From positions 1 to 49,025 of the forward strand of contig JAFNAV010000016.1 of the NCBI GenBank assembly GCA_017860345.1: 49,025 bases of DNA, written 5' to 3'. Shown in pieces: positions 40,437 through 49,025 of this stretch (the first letter of the stretch is position 1; the number at the start of each line of letters is the position of its first letter). The notes below the pieces were generated by a model. It saw only the letters and a list, made by a program, of their open reading frames with translations. It did not search any database and was not told the origin of the DNA. The stretch comes from Bacteroidota bacterium. Its GTDB lineage: Bacteria; Bacteroidota; Bacteroidia; Bacteroidales; Paludibacteraceae. The position numbers were made by a program, and so were the translations under genes.

Positions 40437-42998
40437 ATGAATAAAATCACTTTATTAACACTCATACTGATTTTTCATATAATCACTCTTTGTGCTCAAA
40501 CAGTGATTCATAATCCAAAAACAGGATTAAGTTTGAATAACAATAGCACAATACAAAAGGTGGAGATAACCGATAGTACCACCGTTTTGCATATTAAAAC
40601 GAAATATACTCCCGGCTGGTGGATCAATATTCCTAAAGAGACTTATATACAAGCGAATGAGGGTGAAAAACTCTACATTAAGCGTACGGAAGGCATTCCT
40701 TTGAATGAACATTACACCATGCCCCCTTCGGGCGAAGTGGATTATACGTTGATATTCCCGGATATACCCAAAGAAACTGCCGTTATTGACTACGGCGAAG
40801 GCAACGAAGGAGGTAGCTGGTTTATCTACGACATACAGATAAAGCCCACCAAAACAACACAGCTGTTGCCTGCTGAACTGAGTGGCAACTGGTTTGATAA
40901 AACAAATGGTAGCTGGGAATTAGGTGTTTTCGAGAAGTACATTGTTTATAAAAATAAGCTATGGACTTATACTATGCCCAAATCAGAAAAAATGCTTAAC
41001 TCGATATTAATTACGAATAATGGCATATCGAAAAAGCTTTTTTATAAAGTAGTGGATAAAGGCAATCTGATGATTGGCGAAACGGCTCAGACATTAAAAC
41101 TATACAGCAACGACGAAGAAACCCGAAAAGTAAAATCTATCGATGACAAACCCTACGAATTGCCCGTTTTCAAAGTAGATTCGGCCACTTATAGTGGATA
41201 TATAAAGAATTATACCACCAAGTCTGGTGCAAAAACCATGGCTGTACATGTCGATGACATTATCGTTGGAAATCAATCGACATATTTGGTGAACATTGCA
41301 CCAAGCGGATATTTTACAGTTCGTTTACCTTTATATTATCCTCATATGGTGTGGGTTCGTTCTTCCATTTTTAATGGTTCTGTTTTTCTCGAACCAGGCA
41401 AAGAAGTTTTTCAACTGTTAGATGGATCTAAGTCGAAACTGTATATGGGGGATCTGGCCAAAATCAATTCGGATATCGAAAGATTGGAAAAAATAAATAG
41501 TTTTGATTATTATCAGGTTCAAAACAATATTCTCAATATGTCGCCGGCTCAGTACAAACCGTTTATTGATAAAATGGAAAGCAAGGATATACTTGCGCTC
41601 GACTCTGTTTGGAAAACCAAGACTATATCGGCTAAAGCGTATCAGGTAATGAAAATGAACTTACAATATAATTATGCCGGCTACAAAATGTTTTACGAAA
41701 TTGATTGGGAGAACGCTTATCGTGCAAAAAACAAAATTTCCCGGGAGCAAAGGACTTTGAACATAAAATCCGATACCCTTACAGTGGAGTATTTAAATTT
41801 TCTAACCAATGATTTTGTCAATAATCCTTTGGCTGTTATTGCTGCGAATTACAATACGTTTATTAATCGATTAAAATATCTGGATATAATTAGCAACAGG
41901 AACTCAATGACTTTAAATACCTCAGTTGCCTCTATAGCCGAAGAACTTGTAAAAACGGGATACGTACTGACTGAATCCGAAAAAGAACTGGTTGAAAAAT
42001 CGAAGGAAATTGATTTAGTAAATAATTTGCAGGAACAGAAGCAATATAATGAAAAATACCAAGCCTCAATCAATGCTTTCTACCAAAAACACCAAAATAA
42101 TATTCAACAATTATATAAAGAAAATCCGAAGGCAAGCGTAAGTCAATTCGAAGAGTATTTCAAGAAAAATAATATAGAACTTACCGACAATGAAAATGAA
42201 TTATTAAAAGCAATGGTGGAGTATAGTAAATCTGATGCAGCTATTAAAGTCAAACGGTTTTACGAACAATACGGTGATTCAATCAGTGCTTTTTATCGGA
42301 ATAATGACAGTTTTGTCAACGACATATTTAATTCGAAACGCGGTGCAATCAGGAATGAAAAACTGAAAGCGCTATTCAATATTGAGCAGGGTATAGCAAC
42401 GGATTTAATGACTGCTCAGGACTATTGCCGGAAAATAGTAGAGGAAATATCTCCTGTCAAACCTTTTGAATTGAAGGCTATTAGCCAAAAAATCAAAACT
42501 CCGTTTGTAGCCGAATACATCGAATTGAGCAACCAATGGACACAGATGAAATTGGAAGCCAATAAGAAAAAAACAGGCTACATAGTAAATGAAACCCCTA
42601 AGACTGAAGCCGATAAAATTTTTGATGCGATTGTTGCCAAATACAAAGGGAAGATAATTTATGTCGATTTTTGGGCTACATGGTGTTCACCCTGCCGGAG
42701 TGGAATTGAACAAATTAAACCATTGAAGGAAGAATTAGTCGGTAAAGATATTGTATTTGTGTATATCACTAATCCTACATCTCCGCAAACTACCTGGAAC
42801 AACATGATTCCCGATATAAAAGGGGAACATTACAGGGTGTCTCAAGACGAATGGAACCACCTGACAGCGAAATTCAACATTTCGGGAATTCCGCATTATG
42901 TGCTTGTAGGTAAAAATGGAGAAGTCATCAATCCCAAGCTCGGTCATTATGGTAATAGTGAGCTGAAATCTATATTGGAAAAATACATGAACCAATAA
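40437..42998 (+). CDS. Large thioredoxin-like (TlpA-type) periplasmic protein
   Basis: An 853-residue protein with a signal peptide (~1-20, ending TLCAQ). The last ~125 residues form a TlpA/ResA-type thioredoxin domain with active-site C750/C753 (DFWATWCSPCRSG) and the cis-Pro region SGIPHYVLVG. The ~720 residues before it begin with beta-rich sequence and pass into an acidic/lysine-rich, probably helical region (~390-700; for example NLQEQKQYNEKYQASINAF). No enzyme motif is seen in that part. Similar long N-terminal extensions occur in Bacteroidota thiol-disulfide proteins. A role in disulfide exchange or redox protection of secreted enzymes is possible but unproven. It is the only non-carbohydrate gene among the last nine of the cluster and shows no frameshift. 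Confidence 0.82.
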   Translation: MNKITLLTLILIFHIITLCAQTVIHNPKTGLSLNNNSTIQKVEITDSTTVLHIKTKYTPGWWINIPKETYIQANEGEKLYIKRTEGIPLNEHYTMPPSGEVDYTLIFPDIPKETAVIDYGEGNEGGSWFIYDIQIKPTKTTQLLPAELSGNWFDKTNGSWELGVFEKYIVYKNKLWTYTMPKSEKMLNSILITNNGISKKLFYKVVDKGNLMIGETAQTLKLYSNDEETRKVKSIDDKPYELPVFKVDSATYSGYIKNYTTKSGAKTMAVHVDDIIVGNQSTYLVNIAPSGYFTVRLPLYYPHMVWVRSSIFNGSVFLEPGKEVFQLLDGSKSKLYMGDLAKINSDIERLEKINSFDYYQVQNNILNMSPAQYKPFIDKMESKDILALDSVWKTKTISAKAYQVMKMNLQYNYAGYKMFYEIDWENAYRAKNKISREQRTLNIKSDTLTVEYLNFLTNDFVNNPLAVIAANYNTFINRLKYLDIISNRNSMTLNTSVASIAEELVKTGYVLTESEKELVEKSKEIDLVNNLQEQKQYNEKYQASINAFYQKHQNNIQQLYKENPKASVSQFEEYFKKNNIELTDNENELLKAMVEYSKSDAAIKVKRFYEQYGDSISAFYRNNDSFVNDIFNSKRGAIRNEKLKALFNIEQGIATDLMTAQDYCRKIVEEISPVKPFELKAISQKIKTPFVAEYIELSNQWTQMKLEANKKKTGYIVNETPKTEADKIFDAIVAKYKGKIIYVDFWATWCSPCRSGIEQIKPLKEELVGKDIVFVYITNPTSPQTTWNNMIPDIKGEHYRVSQDEWNHLTAKFNISGIPHYVLVGKNGEVINPKLGHYGNSELKSILEKYMNQ

Positions 42999-43042
42999 TT
43001 TAAATTACATATTAAAAAGTATTAATAAAATACAAATACATT

Positions 43043-44608
43043 ATGAGAAGAAACATTTCTTTAGCCGTTTTGCTTATGGCTTTGTTAATGACATTTTCAG
43101 CCTATGCGCAAAAAGCCCATAATCCCATTGTTTTTGCCGATGTGCCGGATATGTCAATGATTCGCGTGGGCAATACCTATTACATGAGTAGCACTACCAT
43201 GCACATGAATCCGGGCGTTCCCATTATGAAATCGACAGATCTGGTGAACTGGGAAATCGTAAATTATGCTTATCAGACTTTAGGCGAAATGGACGAACTG
43301 AGCCTTATCAACGGCAAAAGCAATTATGGAAGGGGTTCCTGGGCAAGCAGTATCCGATATCATAATGGAATGTATTATGTGGCAACTTTTGCTCAAACAA
43401 CAGGCAAAACCTATATTTTCAAAACCAATGATATTGAAAAGGGTAAATGGCAAAAAAGTGAGTTTAAACCTGCATTCCATGACTGCTCTTTAGTTTTCGA
43501 CAACAACCGTGCGTTTCTGATTACAGGCGGCGGTAGACTCCAGATTGTTGAATTGAACGACGATTTGACAGGCGTTAAAGAAGGAGGTATCAATCAGGTA
43601 CTTATAGAAAATGCCAGCGCTCCTACTGAACCCAATATGCTTAAGGCCGAAGGTTCGCAATTATTTAAGCACGATGGAAAATACTACCTGTTCAATATTT
43701 CATGGCCTCGTGGAAAAATGCGTACGGTTATTGTACATAGGGCTGATAATCTGTTCGGTCCGTGGGAAGGTCGTATTGCATTACAGGATCAGGGAGTAGC
43801 GCAAGGCAGTATAATCGACACCCCGGACGGAAGATGGTTTGCTTATCTGTTTCAGGATCATGGAGCAGTAGGGCGTATACCTTTCCTCGTTCCTATGAAA
43901 TGGGAAGATGGATGGCCGGTACTTGGTGTAAACGGAAAAGTACCCGAAACACTCGACCTGCCTGCCAACAAGAGCCTGATTCCGGGCATTGTGAACAACG
44001 ATGAATTTACACGCAAGAAAGGTGAACCAGCTCTGCCACTGGTTTGGCAATGGAACCACAATCCCGACAACAAGCTTTGGTCGGTAACGGAACGCCCCGG
44101 CCACCTGCGCCTCAAAACCGCTCGCATCGACACTTTGTTCCTCAAATCGCGTAACATGCTTACTCAGCGCACCTTTGGCCCTGTTTGTTCAGGAAGCACC
44201 TTGCTGGATGTGTCTAAACTACGAGACGGCGACTTTGCTGGATTGTGTGCCTTGCAGCATAAATTCGGACTTGTAGGTGTAAAAGTTGTTGGCAACTCCA
44301 AATATGTTTACATGGTGAGCAATAAAACTGAAAAACCAACCGAATTGCAAAGTATCCCATTGTCGCAGAACAAAATCTATCTGAAGATAGAATGCGATTT
44401 CCGCGATAGAACTGACGTGGCCAACTTCTTTTACAGCCTCGACGGCAAAAAATGGAATGCGATAGGTGCATCGCTCAAAATGGAATATACATTGCAACAT
44501 TTCATGGGCTATCGTTTCGGGTTGTACAACTATTCATCCAAAAATCCGGGAGGATATGCCGATTTCGACTATTTCCACATAAGCGATAAAATTTCAGTCA
44601 ACAAATAA
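43043..44608 (+). CDS. Secreted GH43 (GH43_12-like) with C-terminal beta-sandwich
   Basis: A 521-residue secreted protein (signal peptide ~1-22, ending SAYAQ). The propeller (~25-320) has base D36 (ADVPDMSMIRVGNTYYMSS), D147 (FHDCSLVFDNN) and acid E203 (AEGSQLFKHDGKYYLF). The concanavalin-like sandwich (~330-515) ends FMGYRFGLYNYSSKNPGGYA, the region matched by the relic at 10730-10842. The N-terminal wording is characteristic of GH43 subfamily 12, whose members include arabinofuranosidases and xylosidases. The subfamily is by resemblance. It is 2 nt upstream of the next gene, so the two are almost certainly co-transcribed. Confidence 0.9.
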   Translation: MRRNISLAVLLMALLMTFSAYAQKAHNPIVFADVPDMSMIRVGNTYYMSSTTMHMNPGVPIMKSTDLVNWEIVNYAYQTLGEMDELSLINGKSNYGRGSWASSIRYHNGMYYVATFAQTTGKTYIFKTNDIEKGKWQKSEFKPAFHDCSLVFDNNRAFLITGGGRLQIVELNDDLTGVKEGGINQVLIENASAPTEPNMLKAEGSQLFKHDGKYYLFNISWPRGKMRTVIVHRADNLFGPWEGRIALQDQGVAQGSIIDTPDGRWFAYLFQDHGAVGRIPFLVPMKWEDGWPVLGVNGKVPETLDLPANKSLIPGIVNNDEFTRKKGEPALPLVWQWNHNPDNKLWSVTERPGHLRLKTARIDTLFLKSRNMLTQRTFGPVCSGSTLLDVSKLRDGDFAGLCALQHKFGLVGVKVVGNSKYVYMVSNKTEKPTELQSIPLSQNKIYLKIECDFRDRTDVANFFYSLDGKKWNAIGASLKMEYTLQHFMGYRFGLYNYSSKNPGGYADFDYFHISDKISVNK

Positions 44609-44610
44609 AT

Positions 44611-45960
44611 ATGAACACGCCCCGAAGCTTTTTTTTGATGCTCCTTTTGCCTTTGTGCATATTTACTAAGGCCCAGAATCCGGTTATCCGCAACCAGTTC
44701 ACAGCCGACCCCACAGCAAGGGTGTTCCAGAGCAAGGTGTATCTTTTTCCTTCGCACGATATTCAGGCTCCGGAAGGGAAAAACCTCCGCAAAGACTGGT
44801 TCTGCATGGCCGATTACCATGTATTTTCGTCCGATAACCTCACCGACTGGACCGACCACGGTGTAATCGTGAGCCAAAACGGGGTGCAATGGGTGGATTC
44901 CACTTCGTACAGCATGTGGGCGCCCGATTGTGTGGAGCGCAATGGCAAGTACTACTTCTACTTCCCGGCCAACACTAAGCGTGTAGATGCCAATGGCAGG
45001 CGCGGTTTTGGCATTGGCGTAGCTATTGCCGACCGTCCCGAAGGCCCTTATGCGGCATTGCCCGAACCGATTGCCAATGTGCGCGGAATTGATCCCTGCG
45101 TGATGATTGACAAGGATGGACAGGCTTATCTCTATTGGTCGCAGGGAAATATTTACGCTGCAAAGCTAAAGGAAAACATGACAGAACTGGCCTCGGAACC
45201 TGTAATATTGAAGAATTTGCCTGAAAAAGGATTAAAAGAAGGCCCTTTTGTTTTTGAGCGCGCCGGGAAGTACTACCTGACATTTCCCCACGTAGAAAAC
45301 AAAATCGAGAGGCTCGAATATGCTATGGGTGATAACCCGCTCGGCCCTTTCAAAATGGCGGGTGTCATTATGGACGAAGCTCCCAACGGTTGCTGGACAA
45401 ACCACCATTCGCTCGTAAACTTCAAAAACCAGTGGTATCTTTTCTATCATCAGAATGATTTATCGCCACGGTTTGATAAAAACCGTTCTGTCAGGGCCGA
45501 CAGTTTGTTTTTTAATGCCGATGGAACTATCCGCAAGGTAGAGCCTACTTTGCGCGGTGTAGGACTCACGGCTGCAAGCGATGAGATTCAGCTTGACCGT
45601 TATAGTAAAATAAGCGACCGTGGCGTGGAGGTTAACTTTCTGGATACCACCAGCAACTTTAAGGGCTGGAAAACGAGATTCAGTGTACGGGATGCCTGGG
45701 TACAATACAACAGTGTAGATTTTGGTAGCCGGAGTCTTAAGAGTTTGTTGGTAAAAACCACTTCGGAAACTGGTGGCGTTTTGCAGCTGCGTTTGAACAG
45801 AGTAGATGGTCCGTTGCTGGCCGAGATACAAATACCTGCCGGAAAGGAATGGAAAACAACAAAAGTTACAGTCCGGAACTTACAGCCCGGAGTTCATCAC
45901 CTGTTTGCCGTGTCGAAAACTGACGCTCCTTTTGAGGTAGACTGGATAAGCTTCCAATAA
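44611..45960 (+). CDS. GH43-CBM6-like enzyme, last gene of the xylan cluster
   Basis: A 449-residue secreted protein (signal peptide ~1-22, ending FTKAQ). GH43 residues: D33 (TADPTARVF), D161 (GIDPCVMIDKDGQAYLYWS) and E210 (KEGPFVFERAGKYYLTFP). The C-terminal ~120 residues form a CBM6-like sandwich (VQYNSVDFGSRS, ending FEVDWISFQ), but the start of that module is less canonical than in the 30605 and 32051 enzymes. It lacks the NPYQRxEAET segment, so glycan binding may be altered. It shares the SHD-type loop after the base (LFPSHDIQAPEG) with the cytoplasmic GH43 at 9588. A strong terminator follows at 45986. Confidence 0.88.
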   Translation: MNTPRSFFLMLLLPLCIFTKAQNPVIRNQFTADPTARVFQSKVYLFPSHDIQAPEGKNLRKDWFCMADYHVFSSDNLTDWTDHGVIVSQNGVQWVDSTSYSMWAPDCVERNGKYYFYFPANTKRVDANGRRGFGIGVAIADRPEGPYAALPEPIANVRGIDPCVMIDKDGQAYLYWSQGNIYAAKLKENMTELASEPVILKNLPEKGLKEGPFVFERAGKYYLTFPHVENKIERLEYAMGDNPLGPFKMAGVIMDEAPNGCWTNHHSLVNFKNQWYLFYHQNDLSPRFDKNRSVRADSLFFNADGTIRKVEPTLRGVGLTAASDEIQLDRYSKISDRGVEVNFLDTTSNFKGWKTRFSVRDAWVQYNSVDFGSRSLKSLLVKTTSETGGVLQLRLNRVDGPLLAEIQIPAGKEWKTTKVTVRNLQPGVHHLFAVSKTDAPFEVDWISFQ

Positions 45961-45985
45961 TTAAACACCGGCTATCCCGGTTGTG

Positions 45986-46021
45986 AAAGAGACTATATCA
46001 ATTGATATTAGTCTCTTTTTT
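45986..46021 (+). terminator. Rho-independent terminator closing the xylan cluster
   Basis: The stem aaagagacta / tagtctcttt encloses the palindrome tatcaattgata and is followed by a T-run. It is the strongest terminator in the window and separates the cluster from the TonB-dependent receptor gene. Confidence 0.88.
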
Positions 46022-46034
46022 GATAGGAATAATA

Positions 46035-46062
46035 TTGAAATAAAGCAAAAGATGTATCTTTG
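46035..46062 (+). promoter_or_regulatory. Promoter for the TonB-dependent receptor gene
   Basis: TATCTTTG (46055-46062) matches TAnnTTTG. TTG at 46035-46037 lies 17 nt upstream, slightly closer than usual. It predicts a ~155-nt leader before the start codon at 46225. Confidence 0.45.
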
Positions 46063-46224
46063 GCAATAAAATACAGATTGATTGTTAAATGCAACCTGCT
46101 TGCTTCATTGCTTTTACGCTGATTGAAGGTTTATTTTAAATCTATAAAAATAAACCATCGTATTTTTCGTTTTTATTGCAGGTCTTTTTGTATCCGAAAT
46201 TTAAAGATAAAGTCATATCTATAC

Positions 46225-48705
46225 ATGAATTTTCGTTTCAGTATTACCATATTTTTTCTTGTTGTATCCACAGCGATTTTTGCCCAAACCAAAGTTCGTG
46301 TGTACGGTTATGTAATCAATACCGACAACCGGGGCATTGAGCTGGTTAATGTTTATACCGAAAACATTGCAGCCGGCACCTCTACCAACCGCAATGGCTA
46401 TTACGACTTAAATATCGAAGTAAAAGATTCGGTTACCATAGTGTATTCGCTGGTGGGTTACCAAACTGTACGACATACAATTTTTCCCGGACAAAAGGTG
46501 GTACAGATATCAGTGGAAATGGTTCCGCTTACCAAAGAGATTAAGGATATAAACGTGGTAGCTCAGCGTCGTCAAACATCGTCGGTCGATTATATTGACC
46601 CGGGAAACTACCGGGTAATTCCAAACACTACCGGGGGCATTGAGTCCTTGCTTATTACTTTTACCGGAGTTAATCAGAATAACGAGTTCAGTTCGCAATA
46701 CAATGTCAGAGGTGGTAATTTCGACGAAAATATTGTATACGTCAATGGTATCGAGGTTTATCGTCCCCTGCTTATCAGGGCGGGTCAGCAGGAGGGACTT
46801 AGTTTTATCAATCCCGATATGGTTAAGTCTGTTGGCTTTTCGGCCGGAGGATATGATGTAAAATATGGCGATAAAATGTCGTCGGTACTTGATATTGCTT
46901 ACAAGAAACCTGCCGGTACCGAAGCGTCGGTTTCGCTCAGTCTGCTTGGAGCATCGGCCTATGTAGCCACTGCCGGCAAACGTTTTACCCAGATGCACGG
47001 CGTGCGGTATAAAACTGCTGAATATCTGCTTGGTACTTTGGATACCAAGGGCGAGTATAAACCATCGTTTGTTGATTATCAGACTAATCTTACCTACCAG
47101 CTTAGCCCTCAATGGGAGTTGAGTTTTCTGGGGAATTTCTCTCAGAATCTGTTTCAGTTTATTCCGCAGGTTCGCCAAACTAATTTTGGTACATTCCAAA
47201 CTGTAAGAAACCTCACCATCTATTACGAAGGGCAGGAGAAAGATCTTTTCAGGACTTCTTTTGGTGCACTTTCATTAAAGCACACGCCGCACAAAAATCT
47301 GAATCTGGGTTTCACCGCATCGGCTTTTTATACCAACGAGAACGAGACTTACGACATACTGGGTGAATATGTGCTTAGCGAGGTTAAAACCGATGCTACT
47401 GACCCCTCCGAACAAACGGGTGCTTCGCTGGGTATTGGCAAATATCAGGAACATGCCCGCAACCGGCTGAAAGCCACCGTGGCTCAGTGGCAGCACACCG
47501 GCGACTGGAAAACGGACAACCACACCCTGCAGTGGGGTGCAGGCATTCAGTACGAATTAATCAAAGACAGAATAAGCGAGTGGGAGTGGCGCGACTCTGC
47601 CGGATACTCGCTGCCATACAACGACAGCAGAGTGGATTTGTATTATAATCTGAAAGCCTTATCATCCATGGAATCGGTACGCGGACAAGCCTATATTCAG
47701 GATACTTATAAATGGATTTTTGACCGTAGCTTGCTGAGCCTGACTGGTGGTTTGCGTGCTAACTACTGGACTTTTAACCACGAGCTGCTGGTAAGTCCGC
47801 GTGTGTCGGTGTCCTTTATTCCCGGTTGGGACAAGGATTTTACGTTCAGATTAGCCACCGGACTCTATTATCAGGCTCCTTTTTATAAAGAAATAAGAGA
47901 TACCATTACCGATAGTTTTGGGAATGTGGGCATTGAGCTGAATAACAAAATCAAAGCTCAGCGGTCGTTACATTTTGTAGTTGGGGGCGATTATTATTTC
48001 AGGGCATGGGGACGTCCGTTTAAGTTTACCACCGAGGCGTATCTTAAACTTGCCGACAGGGTGGTGAGCTATTCTGTAGATAACGTACGCGTAAGATATT
48101 CGGGCAAAAACGACGCTAAAGCTTATACCGCAGGTTTGGATTTTAAGCTGTTCGGCGAGCTTGTTCCCGGAACCGATTCGTGGATTAACCTGTCGTTTAT
48201 GAACTCCAGAGAGGATATCCTGAACGATTCGTATATAAAAAAAGAATATGACGACGATGGCAATGTACTGTCGTCCGAAAGAGTATATCCCGGTTGGATG
48301 CCTCGTCCTAACGAGCAGCGTTATAGTTTTTCCATGTTTTTTCAGGATTATATTCCTAATAACCCGAAGTACAAAGTACATCTTAAGTTTATCTGGTCCG
48401 ATGGTTTACCATTTGGCGCTCCCCGCAGTGTGGCTTACCGGGCAGCATTTCGTGCACCGGCCTACCGCAGGGTAGATATTGGCGCTTCGCGGGTGCTTGT
48501 AAGCGGCGCTGATAAGATGATGAAAAAAAACTGGTTGCGTCATGTAAAAAACATATGGCTCAATCTGGAAGTACTGAATATGCTCGACTTCCGCAATGTA
48601 AACTCCTATTATTGGGTAACCGATATATCAGGCAATCAGCTGGCTACCCCAAACTACCTCTCGGGCAGGCAATTTAATTTTAAACTGATTGTAGATTTTA
48701 AGTGA
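46225..48705 (+). CDS. TonB-dependent receptor with carboxypeptidase-like N-terminal domain (not SusC)
   Basis: An 826-residue outer-membrane protein: signal peptide (~1-21, ending IFAQ), a carboxypeptidase D regulatory-like domain (~23-105; VYGYVINTDNRGIELVNVY), a plug (~110-225; YNVRGGNFDENIVYVNGIEV) and a ~600-residue beta-barrel ending in aromatic-rich FNFKLIVDF. It lacks the SusC pattern and no SusD gene follows, so it is more like FecA/CirA-type receptors. The ligand is unknown. It has its own promoter and lies beyond the cluster terminator, so it is probably unrelated to xylan use. The 34 residues before the ATG at 46225 in the longer frame are not signal-like and are excluded. Confidence 0.88.
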   Translation: MNFRFSITIFFLVVSTAIFAQTKVRVYGYVINTDNRGIELVNVYTENIAAGTSTNRNGYYDLNIEVKDSVTIVYSLVGYQTVRHTIFPGQKVVQISVEMVPLTKEIKDINVVAQRRQTSSVDYIDPGNYRVIPNTTGGIESLLITFTGVNQNNEFSSQYNVRGGNFDENIVYVNGIEVYRPLLIRAGQQEGLSFINPDMVKSVGFSAGGYDVKYGDKMSSVLDIAYKKPAGTEASVSLSLLGASAYVATAGKRFTQMHGVRYKTAEYLLGTLDTKGEYKPSFVDYQTNLTYQLSPQWELSFLGNFSQNLFQFIPQVRQTNFGTFQTVRNLTIYYEGQEKDLFRTSFGALSLKHTPHKNLNLGFTASAFYTNENETYDILGEYVLSEVKTDATDPSEQTGASLGIGKYQEHARNRLKATVAQWQHTGDWKTDNHTLQWGAGIQYELIKDRISEWEWRDSAGYSLPYNDSRVDLYYNLKALSSMESVRGQAYIQDTYKWIFDRSLLSLTGGLRANYWTFNHELLVSPRVSVSFIPGWDKDFTFRLATGLYYQAPFYKEIRDTITDSFGNVGIELNNKIKAQRSLHFVVGGDYYFRAWGRPFKFTTEAYLKLADRVVSYSVDNVRVRYSGKNDAKAYTAGLDFKLFGELVPGTDSWINLSFMNSREDILNDSYIKKEYDDDGNVLSSERVYPGWMPRPNEQRYSFSMFFQDYIPNNPKYKVHLKFIWSDGLPFGAPRSVAYRAAFRAPAYRRVDIGASRVLVSGADKMMKKNWLRHVKNIWLNLEVLNMLDFRNVNSYYWVTDISGNQLATPNYLSGRQFNFKLIVDFK

Positions 48706-48767
48706 TGCCCATCCAGGTTCACCTAAAGGGAGGCTTTGCGATGCCGGGTGGATGATATTGGCACATT

Positions 48768-48806
48768 TAAGCCCCCCTAAATCCCTCCGCCGCGGCGGAG
48801 ACTTAA
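48768..48806. repeat. GC-rich palindromic intergenic repeat
   Basis: The sequence is cccccctaaatccctccgcc followed by gcggcggagacttaag. It contains the perfect 16-bp palindrome ctccgccgcggcggag. CCCCCTAAATCC-type repeats facing GGGACTTAAG are frequent between genes in many Bacteroidota genomes. It probably forms a strong hairpin and could terminate the receptor transcript. Confidence 0.6.
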
Positions 48807-49025
48807 GAGAGCAGCGCTGGAGTTTGTGGGGTGGGTGTTTTTTCGTGTCTTTGTGGCTTTGTGTTTAATACTACAAAGAAATCAGGGCGATGCCCCTAAA
48901 TCATTAGCGGCTTAGCGGCTTGGCGACTTCGCGTTCAAAATAATTGATTTAATGAGTGTATCTCTTTTTTTCTAATGTGTCTATTGTGGTTAAAATCTTA
49001 CCCTATTCCGGGTCTTCAACCCTTG
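48807..49025. other. Non-coding end of window
   Basis: No credible gene is seen on either strand after the palindromic repeat. There are short direct repeats (agcggcttagcggcttggcg) and T-runs only. Confidence 0.5.

Noticed and set aside
46225..48705. The TonB-dependent receptor as the SusC of the xylan cluster
   Set aside because: No SusD gene follows, the sequence is not SusC-like, and a strong terminator plus a separate promoter lie between it and the cluster.

Overview
The window looks like a chromosome segment of a Bacteroidales-type member of the Bacteroidota. The evidence is AT-rich spacers, start codons without clear Shine-Dalgarno sequences, promoter-like TAnnTTTG boxes, a TonB-dependent receptor, many signal peptides, and enzyme families typical of Bacteroidota glycan-degradation loci. 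The species cannot be named from the sequence alone.

Layout. Positions 1-3484 hold the end of an unidentified gene, a small membrane protein, and an 882-residue protein joining an MG2-like N-terminus to a TonB-receptor plug-like C-terminus. A GH43 enzyme on the minus strand (3629-5401) follows. From 6936 to 45960 every gene is on the plus strand. This ~39 kb block is a xylan (glucuronoarabinoxylan) utilisation cluster. Its blocks are: sugar transporter, GH10 and cytoplasmic GH43 (6936-10562); GH97 and two tandem GH115 (10894-18132); GH8 and XynE-like esterase (18475-21093); SASA-type esterase, double CE1 esterase and GH5 (21843-26732); two CBM48-CE1 esterases and an alpha/beta-hydrolase (26891-30150); GH43-CBM6, GH43-CBM6, GH8, GH43, GH67 and GH51 (30605-40316); a giant thioredoxin-like protein, GH43 and GH43-CBM6 (40437-45960). 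Hairpins resembling terminators separate several blocks. A strong terminator at 45986 ends the cluster, and a separate TonB-dependent receptor gene follows (46225-48705).

How the genes fit together (inference from families). GH10, and possibly GH5, cut the backbone. The CE1, SGNH and SASA esterases would remove acetyl and feruloyl groups. GH115 and GH67 remove (methyl)glucuronic acid, GH43-CBM6 and GH51 remove arabinose, and GH97 probably removes an alpha-galactose-type cap. GH8 enzymes trim oligosaccharides, the GPH-type transporter imports them, and the one GH43 without a signal peptide finishes them in the cytoplasm. No SusC/SusD pair and no HTCS, AraC or ECF regulator is visible, so outer-membrane uptake and control must be encoded elsewhere.

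The most notable observations are two decayed gene relics that are easily overlooked. One is a GH115 gene reduced to its two ends (6500-6879), just upstream of the transporter. The other is a frameshifted GH43 tail (10730-10842). There is also a patch of near-identity restricted to the 5' part of the two GH115 genes, which suggests gene conversion. Finally, a ~75-bp inverted-repeat element occurs three times at block boundaries. I found no RNA genes, CRISPR arrays or insertion sequences.
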